Below are positions 19,499 to 30,600 of a stretch of 34,731 nucleotides of DNA, one piece after another (position 1 is the first letter of the stretch; every line of letters starts with the position of its first letter). The notes beneath the pieces are model-generated. The model saw only the letters and a list, made by a program, of their open reading frames with translations, was not told the DNA's origin and searched no databases. The stretch comes from Thermoplasmatota archaeon. Its GTDB lineage: Archaea; Thermoplasmatota; E2; DHVEG-1. The stretch covers positions 1 through 34,731 of the forward strand of contig JAFGML010000038.1 of assembly GCA_016927555.1 (NCBI GenBank), written 5' to 3'. The translations under genes were made by a program, and so were the position numbers.

Positions 19499-21220
19499 TC
19501 AGGTTTCTTCTTGGATGCTCACGTAGGAGAGGAAGACCTTGACGGGGAGGACTTGCTGTACTGTTGCTGCCCCTGGGGCACTCATCACAAACGTCAGCTC
19601 TGGTAACGGTTTAAGCAGCCCAAGTCCAATCCCAAACACCTGCATGGGGACGTCCGCGGTCTCACCTATTCCCAGTGAATCAATGGTATACTCTGGGGTC
19701 AGGATCTTCAGGAACAAGCCACCCGTGCCGTTCAGTGTTACTATGACATTGGTTGCATTCGCTGTCCCTTTGTTTTTCACGGTAGCAGTGATGCCTTTTC
19801 CGTCGGTGAAGTTCTCAAAGCTGAGCATCGGAGCATTATAGGGTGCAGTGATGGCTTTGATACAGAAGTTCGCGGTCTCATCCCAGGTGGGATTAGAGAA
19901 CGAATAGTCAAAGAAATCAACCCAGCTGGCTCCATCCCAGTAGTAGCTCTCCCCAGCGCTGGCAGCAGATTCAACAATGGTCCGACCTGTTGCCCCAAGC
20001 AGCACCGGGACGTCTGAGGTCCGGTCAAAGGCAATGCCGCCATCAGAGACTGCGATGTAGACGTAGAACGAGTCACCAGCAGGAACTGGAACAGGAGTGG
20101 CAAGATCAATCGTATGGAAACCGGTGTGGTCTATTGTCCCTGTTTCACTGGAGAGTTCCCCTGAGAGCTGACCACCAGTGAACTCATCATAGAGTTTCAC
20201 GGTGTAGTCAACAGCATCCACCGTGGTATAAAAACTCACTGCGTTCACCAGGATGGCAGCATCACTGGTAAAGGCGTTGAAGGCTTCTTGGGAGGCTGTG
20301 AAGGTATCCCGCCAGCCGTGGTAATCATGGGAGAAAATGTAGCGGTTCTGGAACAACTCGACGTTCTGGTAGGAGACCGCACCCATCTCAGGGTGATGCC
20401 CACACCACTTATCATAATAGGAGATGTAGAAGTACCCATCGTACCCCCAGCCGTCCCCCCAGCTGTTCTTCACAATCCAGGCACCCGGTCCTTGCGGTGC
20501 TTGGGTGACAAGGGTGTCGTCCCAGCCGACGATGGCGACCGCATGGTTGGGATCCTGAGAACTTGAGGGTGGCTGGTACTGGATGTAGTTCTGCATAAAC
20601 CCGCCGACGCAGAAGGCAGTGCCAATGACACCGTACTGCATGAGATTCAACTTAATGGTATCGATGTTATTGAGGTTGTAGTCCATGTAGTACCATTCAA
20701 TGTCACGAGGGTAATAGTAGTGGTACGAGGGATTGTATCGTGGTGGTGCGGTGTTGATGTTGGAGTACGGGGCGTCTGTCTCCCGAATCGCGCCTTCTCC
20801 ACGAGTGATGTAGGCTGAGGCGACCAGGTAGTCTCCCCCATTATGAACAGTCAAGCCTCCACCGCCTGGATCATCATCGTTATTAAACGTGTTGAAACCG
20901 TTCCACCAGTCAAGGTGTGCCTCTGACAGGTCTGGCTCCCCGGTTTCCCCTGCTGCTGCCCAGTTCCCAGTCATGAGCAGGTTGCCTTCCATGGATGCCA
21001 TGACGCCATGGGTCCAGCAGGTGCCATACGGCCCTTGGTCCCGGATGCCGGTGACGTAGTTGGTGCCGTTGACGTCACGGAGGTCGTAGTAACTCGGTGG
21101 ATCCCCCATGCTGTGGGGTGTTGATGGTTCTGACATCACGCTTGTACCTATAGGGAGAAAGGCTATGAGTACGAGCAGAAAAGCTGCCACTAGACTACAG
21201 TGTTTTGCGTTCACTTTCAT
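19499..21220 (-). CDS. Secreted papain-like (C1A) cysteine peptidase with C-terminal CARDB-like domain
   Basis: Signal peptide [64 protein letters not shown] (Gln/Cys), [10 protein letters not shown] (His), [20 protein letters not shown] (Asn). ATG at 21220 preferred over the ORF-track start at 21367. Confidence 0.9.
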   Translation of the reverse strand: MKVNAKHCSLVAAFLLVLIAFLPIGTSVMSEPSTPHSMGDPPSYYDLRDVNGTNYVTGIRDQGPYGTCWTHGVMASMEGNLLMTGNWAAAGETGEPDLSEAHLDWWNGFNTFNNDDDPGGGGLTVHNGGDYLVASAYITRGEGAIRETDAPYSNINTAPPRYNPSYHYYYPRDIEWYYMDYNLNNIDTIKLNLMQYGVIGTAFCVGGFMQNYIQYQPPSSSQDPNHAVAIVGWDDTLVTQAPQGPGAWIVKNSWGDGWGYDGYFYISYYDKWCGHHPEMGAVSYQNVELFQNRYIFSHDYHGWRDTFTASQEAFNAFTSDAAILVNAVSFYTTVDAVDYTVKLYDEFTGGQLSGELSSETGTIDHTGFHTIDLATPVPVPAGDSFYVYIAVSDGGIAFDRTSDVPVLLGATGRTIVESAASAGESYYWDGASWVDFFDYSFSNPTWDETANFCIKAITAPYNAPMLSFENFTDGKGITATVKNKGTANATNVIVTLNGTGGLFLKILTPEYTIDSLGIGETADVPMQVFGIGLGLLKPLPELTFVMSAPGAATVQQVLPVKVFLSYVSIQEET

Positions 21221-21467
21221 ATTCTGTCCCTCTATCTTATCATATAGATATGTACTATTAATATTCTTTTCCTTTTTTGAAGTTCTGTGAGGAATCGAAC
21301 GGCAGGATGCCCTCATGTCACATGTTTTTTTTAAAAAAGGAAGATGCAGGGCTAGAGTGATGTTCAATGTACTTCTATTTTTTTTGAGAATAATGTTATA
21401 TAAATATTCTATTTTTATAACTCAATAACAGAATATATTTTATTCACCTAGGAAAAACATAAAAAAG

Positions 21468-21476
21468 TTTATAAAG
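21468..21476 (+). promoter_or_regulatory. TATA box of the giant surface-protein gene
   Basis: AAGTTTATAAAGAG about 135 bp upstream of the ATG at 21610. Confidence 0.5.
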
Positions 21477-21514
21477 AGGGAGCCAATATAATTAAATGCT
21501 ATATTATCTCATGG

Positions 21515-21573
21515 GGGCGAAAGGCACACCGTCAACAGAGGACAGAGAATGCATACCTCTCTGGTTTTCGCTC
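21515..21573 (+). promoter_or_regulatory. Candidate structured 5' UTR of the giant gene
   Basis: GGGCGAAA (21515-21522) pairs with TTTCGCTC (21566-21573); inner AGAGG (21537-21541) pairs with CCTCT (21556-21560). Confidence 0.35.
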
Positions 21574-21609
21574 ACGTTTGGATAGGATGGATAACGGGGG
21601 AAAAATCGT

Positions 21610-24600
21610 ATGATACAGAAACTCGTAGCGGTACTTGCTGCCGCACTTATGCTAGGGACTGTTTTTTATAGCACGGTGAATGCGTCATTCAGCCCACCGC
21701 AGCTTCCAGGGCTGGGTCGTGATGCAGCCATGCGGGTCACCACAAGTCAAACCTGGGCTGATGAAACAAGGGTTCTGTCTGAGAATCTCATTGTTGAAAA
21801 CGGTGGGGTCTTGATCTTACAGAACGTCGATCTTCTGATGAATAGTTCGTATGACAACGAACTCGTCATCCGGGTGGAGCAATGGGGGCGTCTTCATGTC
21901 CTAGAAAACTCGTTCATCGCAGCAGTCAACCCAGCGTATCACTATCGCTTTGAGGTGTACGGTGAACTGATCATCGATCAGAGTGATGTACGAGACACAG
22001 GGAGCATCTCTGCAGACGTCGGTGGTATCCAGATCTACACACCCTCCTGGGGGCATGTCGAGCTGTCGTACTGTGACATCGCAGACAGCGCAGGCCCAGG
22101 GGTGTACTGCGAGCAGACCACACCACTGATTCACTACTGCTCAATCCGGTCCAATGGTGGTCCAGGGATCGCTGCTGTGAACTGCAGCGGGTATGATGAA
22201 TCCACAGAGGACCTCTCCTTTGAACTGTTCCTTCAACAAGGCTGGAACTTCCTGTCGCTGCCCGTGGAACCAGCTGACCTGTCAATGAGCACCATCTTCA
22301 GCGGCGTTCCGTACTACCAAGTGTACAGCTGGGATGCCTGGAACAACACGTACCAGAAGATCCCGCTGTCTGAAGAGCTGCAGATCGGCAGCGGCTACCT
22401 AGTGTTTGTCCTCAATGACACCTGGGTGAACCTCACGGGGGATCCTCTCTTCGACTACTCTGTTGAGTTGACCCAGGGCTGGAACATGATTGGATCTTTG
22501 ATTTATGACACCAGCCTGGTGATTGCGGAGACCAGCCCTGCTGGTGCGGTGGTCAACTGGTCGTATGCCATGGATGCCCTGGGGAATTTCACGGAAACCC
22601 AGGAGATACGACCCGGTCGTGGGTACTGGGTCTTAGCACTGCAAAACACCACGCTCTCTCTGACATGTGAGAAGAGAAACCTCGGTGTGGAATGGAATCA
22701 GATTTATGAGAACACTGGTGACGGCATATCACTCATGTCGTCGAATGTGTCGTTGCGCAACAATGAGATTTATAAAAATAGTGGTACAGGGGTGTCTCTT
22801 GAGGAGACAGACTGCTGGTTCATGGACCAGAACACCATGTACGATAACGAGGGAGCTGGGTTAACCTGCGAGGCATCAGAAATCCTGTGTACGAACAGTT
22901 CCTGGTACAACAACACTGGTCCTGAGGTGCAGGCATCGCAGGATGCAGAAGTATCACTGCTGGACTGTCGCTGTAAAACCAATGATGTGGACGCTGCGGA
23001 TACCTCCACCGTGCGGTGCAACAAGACCTTTGCGCTCCGAGCTGTGACCTGGGATGAGCAGAACGTCTCCACAGCAACCGTACAGATGTATACGAACCAG
23101 GGTACCGAGGTGTTCAGCGGATCAACCGGCTCAGACGGACGAATTGAACCACAGATCCTCACCTACTACACCTCTACAGCGACTGGACTGCAGTTTTTCA
23201 CACCACACACCCTTGTCGTGGAGAACAACACCATCCAGAACAGGCTGAACCTGGTGGTGGACAGCCCGCAGGACCTCACCATCTACGTGGGTGGCGACTC
23301 TGACGTCGATGCCATTCCTGATCGCTTGGAGAATAAAACCTACGTGTACTGGATGGAAGCAGAAGCCCACGTGTACAACGACCAGCAGATTGCCGGTGAC
23401 CTGCTAGCAAGCGGCTCAGCTGCTGCCTGTAACACGCCGACAACAACTGAGATAATCAATGAGACCGTGCTTGCTGTCCCCAGCGGTGCGTATCGGTTAT
23501 ATGTGCGCGCGAGAGCAGAGGACGCCTCAGGGACTCCGACCCTGCGGTTGTCTGTCTCTACCGACACCTCCACACTGATTGCAAATGACGATCACTTTCT
23601 CACCGACCAGTACCACTGGTACTCCACTCCAACCTTCACACCGCTTTCAAACCCGATCATCGGGGTGTCAACCGTTGATAGCTACGACTGTATTCACATC
23701 GATCGATTCATGATGGCAGCCGAGGCAACAGCCCATGGACAAATCACTGATCCCCTGCAGCAGGACAGCGATGATGACTGGCTCATCGATGGGTTAGAGG
23801 TGCGTAACTCAACCTGGTGGGTTGAAGCAGAGCACTACCCCGCGGTCAGCTACGCGGCCCAGTGCATCAATGATGTGAACGCCAGCAACGCCAAAGCACT
23901 CACGTGTACTGGAGGAAGCCAAGAAACCCTCAGCACCACCATTTCTCTTGAGGCAGATGAGTACGTGTACTACGTCAGAGCACGCAACCTGTCGGGAAAC
24001 ACGGGGACGATGCAGCTCAAAGTGGATTCGACAGTGCTTGCAAGCTTTACAGCCCATGAGCAGTACCAATGGTATGCACAAAACATCAGCATCGCCAGCG
24101 CAGGTACACATGTGTTTACAGTACAGGATACCTCAGCAGTCCGCCCTGCAGTGTGCATCGACAAGATCATGGTGGCTAAACTTGCTGATGTCCTTGTTGC
24201 CACGTTCACTGATGGGAACGCCTCACCCACGGTGGTACTACCGTCTGGTGGTGGGTTCAATGACACCGAAACCGTGACATTGCCTGAGGATGCCATGGTC
24301 ACAACAGCAACCGTAGAGTTGATTGGTAACGGGACACAGCAAGCATTCGTTTCAAACGCGTTTTCACAGAGCAACCCTGATGTGTACGAAGATGTCGTGG
24401 TGTACGAAGACAATCGAAACGGAGACAAAGACATCTATCTCTATAATTTCACATCGCAGACAGAGACACAGATCACTGCTCTCTCTGGTGATCAGGTGAA
24501 CCCTGCGGTGCATGGACAGTACATCGTCTGGCAGGATGGCCAACTGGTGACCACGCCACCGAATCTCGCCGTGAACCCTGATTTTGAAATAGGACCCCCC

Positions 24601-27600
24601 GATCAATGGTTCTTTGAAAGTGGTAACCCATTCTTCATACCTCTCTATGAAAATTCACCTGTTCACTCCGGTATGTGGGCAGTGGGGATTCAAAATATCG
24701 GTTCGACAAGCCCTGCATATGCGTACTGGAGTCAAATGCAAATTCCAGTTATTGAAGGCATGGAGTACGAGGTGTCCACCTGGCTAAATTTCATAGAAAA
24801 AGACCCACAATCATTTCATCGTGCTCAAATTGGTGTCATCTGGTACGATGACATGTTTGTTGAAATTGGTCAATCCTGGTCACCAGGGGTCTTTGACATT
24901 ACTGGTGATTGGGTACACGAAGAAATAATGACGATTGCTCCACCGACTGCAATGACCGCTGAGGTTCGGTTACGTTTACAATGTGTCAGCCCTGGGCCAG
25001 CCCCATACGATATAACGACGGTGTACTTCGATGACGTCGTCGTCCAAGAAGGAGCCGCCTCGTCAGACAACTGGGACATCTACCTCTACGACCTTTCGAC
25101 GAGCACGATGCATCAAGTCACCTCAGAGGTATCCGCACAGATGAACCCTGATGTGTCCGGACAGACTGTGGTGTGGCAGGATAAACGCAACGGTGACTGG
25201 GATATCTACCGCTATGACCTCTCCAACGGCTTACCCGTACAAGAGAACCTGTGTGTCCAGGTGGGCACTGGGAATCAACCCGCGGATCAAACCTATCCAT
25301 CCATAGATAAGAACAGACTCGTGTGGCAGGATAACCGCTGGGGCACCTGGGATGTGTTTTTGAATGTCACCGCGTTTTCCGCGGAGGTGTACCACGTCCA
25401 GGAGACACAACTCACGTGGAACCTGATGAACCAACAGTACCCCGTAATCTCAGGCGATCGGGTGGTGTGGCAGGATGACCGAAACGCAAACTGGGATATC
25501 TACCTCTACGATTTATCAGCAGGCTACGAACGGCAGTTAACCACCAATGCTTTTTCCCAAATCAACCCGTCCATCAGTGGCGATAAGGTCGTCTGGGAGG
25601 ATGCCCGTCATGGGAACAACGATATCTACCTGTTTGACTGCTCAAGTGCCAAAGAGAAACGATTGACCTGGGATGCAAGCAGCCAGGACCACCCTGCTAT
25701 CTACAAGGACACCGTTGTCTGGCAGGATGCACGCAATGGCGTCACAAGTGATCTCTACGGCTTGAATCAGTACTTCACGCTCGATATCGGGGATGACAGC
25801 CTCGTGGAATGGACACACCCAGCTGTGTTCGTTGAGCCTGATGTGTCCAGGAATCTTGCTGATGAGATCAACATGTACCTGGCTGAGCATTTCACAGACC
25901 GCAGCAGAGGCTCTATTTCCGTACCCTTCACGGTGTACTCAAATCAAGCGGGGAACCTCACGTTACTTAACCTTTCTGTTTCCATGGAGTACCTCACGGA
26001 TCCCTTGGATGCGGACACCGATGGTGATGGACTCCGTGAAGGACGAGAAATCTACGGGTTCTTCGGCGCTGACATCATCGAAGCAGAAGACGCTGTAGCA
26101 ATTCAGGAGTGGAGACACCCGTACGCGGATTACGTCGACCCCCTCCGTGGTGATCCTTCCAATGGCGGCAAGGTGTTTCTGTTTGATGAGGTGAACTTCA
26201 TTCATCAGACCGGGGTCACCCTCACATCATCCTATAACTACACAGAGGCGTTTGAAGGGGCACGTGACAGCTGGATTACACTAAAAACCCACATTGATGA
26301 CACCGGGGTGTACAAGTTGATCGTCAACCCCGTGCTTGAGGAAAAAGAAAACCTGGGCATCACAGTTGATGACACACCGCAAATCGCGTACAAGTATGTC
26401 TCGGAGTATGCGTACGTCCCTGTAGTGGTTGATGAGGAAGGCGAAGACATCCTGCTCAACGAGACCCTTGCGATGTACCTGCGTAAGGTCATTGAGAACG
26501 CAACCTATGTGACTGTTGAAAAGACAAATGGTGACGAGATCTTACCACGTAATATGCAGGAGAAAGAACGGGTCGCGCTCTCTGAGATTGCCTTTGGGAC
26601 GAAGCTGTCTGGTGTTCAAACCACTAATATCTCCTTGAAGGCGAACTGGCGGTCTGAGGCTGAGTATAACTTTACGAGAAATACCGAGTACACCATCACC
26701 ATTGGCATTGACCTGGAGTTGCTGCCTCCGGAGCTACTGCCTCCAGGTGGTGCTGAAGTACCAACGAACCGACCCTGGGACAGCGTCAGTCTAGCCAGGA
26801 TCCTTGATGTGGATTGCATCCGTGTGGAACGACAGACCCTGGACCCTCTGTCCATTGATGCGGATAATGACACGCTGCTGGATGGCTTGGAAGCCACGGA
26901 TTCCTACTACCCGTTGAACCCTGATGCTGATGGCGATGGTTTGAATGATGCTATAGAATTGTATGAAACCTTCACGACTCTAGGGTACCGTGATTCTGAT
27001 TACGACGGGCTGCGTGATGCGGTGGAGCTTGGGTGGACAAGCCAAACCATTAGTGCGACTGGCGGTGAGGTGTCCTCAGCAGGCTCCTGGCGGGAGCGTA
27101 TCGCACACCATGACTCTGCGTACAACTACACAGCTATCAACAACTACGACGCTGATGCCAACACCACCACGGATCCATTCAACCCAGACTCTGATGCTGA
27201 TGGCATCCCTGATGGCTGGTGTGACGGCTGGGTCTACCAACCCAACCCGGTTAACCCCACAGGAGTCAAAAGCTATCAGAAGAACGCAAACATGTTCAAG
27301 GATGTGAACTACTGGCGGTACGACAAAAACTTCTGGGTGTTTGGCGGCGTCATGGACTGCCTTGTGCAGATCTGGGAGGGTGAAGACTTGAATCTGAATG
27401 GCGCCCGTGGCACGAACATGAGCAGCTGGGGGTTTGACGCGGTCACCTATGAGCGTCTCGATACCACCTCTGGTGAGACAGAGCCAGCTGATGAAGACTC
27501 TGATGATGACCAGCTCCCCGAAGGCTATGAAGTCTGGTACTCTCATGTTGAGCCTTGCGTGTTGTCAGATGCAGGGACACCACTCATTCCCACAGATGAT

Positions 27601-30600
27601 ATTTACTTCTTGGATCCTACCAATGATGATGCACGCTTTGACTTTGATGTGGATGCGACCGGCACGGAGTTGTTCAACCAGAGCACTGGTGGCTCCTGGC
27701 TGACGCTTGATGGTGCTGGTGTGCATGCTCTGGCGCAGAAAATCCTTCTTAATACACCAGTCCTCTATAATATATCTAGAATAAGCGTGCATCTTGATAC
27801 TCAGGGTGCATCAAAGGCACGTCTAGAGATCTGGTCCCTGTGGAACGGTGCACCCTTCGCTCGGATGACCACGGTGGACAACTATGATGTCAGCGGGGAC
27901 GGCTGGTGCGTGTTTGACGTGCCAGATGCGGTCTTCCGCACCGCGAACCTCTTTGGCCAACCCCTCAACGGGTTCTTCATTGTGATGCGATGGACGACTG
28001 CAGACTACGACTGGAAGGTCCAACTCGGCGCGGGAGCCCCAGGGGACACCTGGGTACAAGACAACAGTGGCACCTGGGTGCAGACCAATGACCTCTTTGA
28101 CCACATCCTCTACGCAGAGGTGTACACCGGCGACAACCTCACCAACCTTGAGGAGTACATCGTGGGGACCAACCCGAAGAACCGCAACACCGATAAGACC
28201 ATGGCATGGGGTGCCGATGACCAGCTGTCCGATGGCGAGGAAGTCGGGTACCAGTACGTAGGAGCCGGGTCAGTGACCTCTGCACAACAAGGCTTCGAGC
28301 AGGGCTTGGTTCCACCACATGGATGGGTTGGGTACTCCAACAACCAGGGCACCACCTGGGAGCCGTCACTATCGTTTGCGTTTGAAGGAACCTATGCCGC
28401 GGTCTGCGACCCAGGGGATTTCTCAGAGGAAAAAGATGAATGGTTGATTTCAGAGTCCATCTACATCGGGGAAGAAGATGTCATGGCCCTAGAGTTCATG
28501 CACAGTTCAACATTTGCACCGGAATCCGATGTGAAGAGCATATTGATTTCCACGTCTGGCGTAGAGAAAAACGATTTCGTGCTACTGGAATCCATTCCGC
28601 CGCTTTCGATGCCAGAAGTCTGGGAGCCTATGATCATCGATCTCTCCGCGTACGCAGGCATGACGATTCATCTTGCCTGGCGGTATGAAAAACTCGGTGG
28701 GATGCCTGGGCAGGACTGGTACATTGACAACGTGCTGGTGTCAGGGTCAACGACAATTCCAGAGAACCGTGGTGGGGTCATCTTCCGGACCAATGTCTCA
28801 GAGGGAGCATTGCGGTTTGACACCTATGGCGGTTCAGAAGACTGGATTGCGTTTGATGGAGACGGTGAAAGTACCCTGATTGCCGGTCGGAATTATTCGT
28901 ATCAGCAGACCCTGGTGGACCCCACGGTTGCCAGCGCGAAGGTCTCCGAAGACAATATCCTCTTGTTCACCTTACAGGACAGGACACGGATTTACCATAA
29001 TCAGACCACTGATGAGCTTTTGGTGTGGAGCCCTGATGCTCACCTCAGGGATACCCAGACACGCTACGTCGGAAGCATCTCTGAGCAGTACTACACCGGG
29101 ACCTGCCATGTCTATTCGTACAACGGGGCTGTGGACATGAGCGCGTATGGCCCAAGCCTTGCGTACCGCAACCAGGAGTTGTACCTCAGCAGCCCATTCA
29201 CCCCAGACACCGATGGGGACTTTATCCCAGATGGCTGTGAGATTTCCTGGAATCAGAACGCTGAGCGAAATGCGAATGGGAATCTGATTGAAGCGGACCG
29301 GTTGATCAACGTACGTGACAGCGACTCTGATGATGATCATGCCCCTGACGGGTATGAAATCGACTGGCAGAGTGACACGGATAGTGATGGACAGGAAAAC
29401 ATGGTGGACCATGACGCTGATGCTGACGGCATCAAAGATGGCGATGAGCTGGACTGGAACAATGATGTGGACGGGGACGGGCTCATCAACATGGAAGATC
29501 AAGATGCGGATAACGATGGGTTGCTGGACGGCTGGGATGACACGAATGGGAACCTGCAGAAAGACGCTGGGGAAGCCGCGGGTGAAGACACCAACGCCAA
29601 TGGTATTCATGACGACTCAGAGACCTCAGCAATTAAGTATGATTCTGATGAGGACGGCCTGTGGGATGGCTATGACATCAACGTCGTCACCGGGCACAGC
29701 TGGCTGCTAGGGCAACACCTTGGGGAGCTCACCGTACATTCCTTTACAGGCCAGACGTCAGCGACCGACAACATGGACTGGGATTCTGATGATGACACCC
29801 TCTCCGATGGACAAGAAGTACTTGGGTGGACGATTCGTATACACACGTACACCGGCGCAGACACACTAGTGCAGGTGTACTCAAACCCCACGGCGCAGCA
29901 CAGCGACCCAGATGCCTTACGCGATGACGTGGAGTACCGATTCAGCAACGCTAGTACGAGCGATACCGATTCTGATGGACTTGCTGACCATATCGAGGAT
30001 GCGAACCATGATGGAGTCACCCAGACGACGGAGACCAGCCCGGTAAGTGCGGACACTGATGACGACGGCCTTATTGACGGCAACATCAACAACGCAAACT
30101 ATCCTGCGGAGGACCGCGACAACGATGGAGTGCTTGATGACAACGAGCCGAATCCACTGAAGGAGGATAGCGACGAGGATGGGATCATTGACAGTGTTGA
30201 GTACTGGTCGTTGAAGAACCATACCGTCGCTAACGGGTACGGGTACTATGATAGTGACAGTGACGGACTCATTGACCTGCGTGAGTACGATTCGGATAAC
30301 GATGGTCTATCGGATGGTGAGGAAAACTTCAACCATGACGATGAGATCAACACCACCACCGAGGCAGACCCAACAGACTACGACACCGATGATGATGAAC
30401 TGTTAGACGGCGCGGAGCCAGACTGGAAGATCGACAGCGACAACGATGGCAGCATCAATGTACGTGATGGCAACTCCAACGACCCCAGCTGGGTCCTTGG
30501 GGATGATGACTACGACAACGTGTACGTGGTGTTCCGTACCAACGCTGTGGATCTTGATGGTGATGGCTACCTTAACTACAAGATCGGCACCTGGATTACT

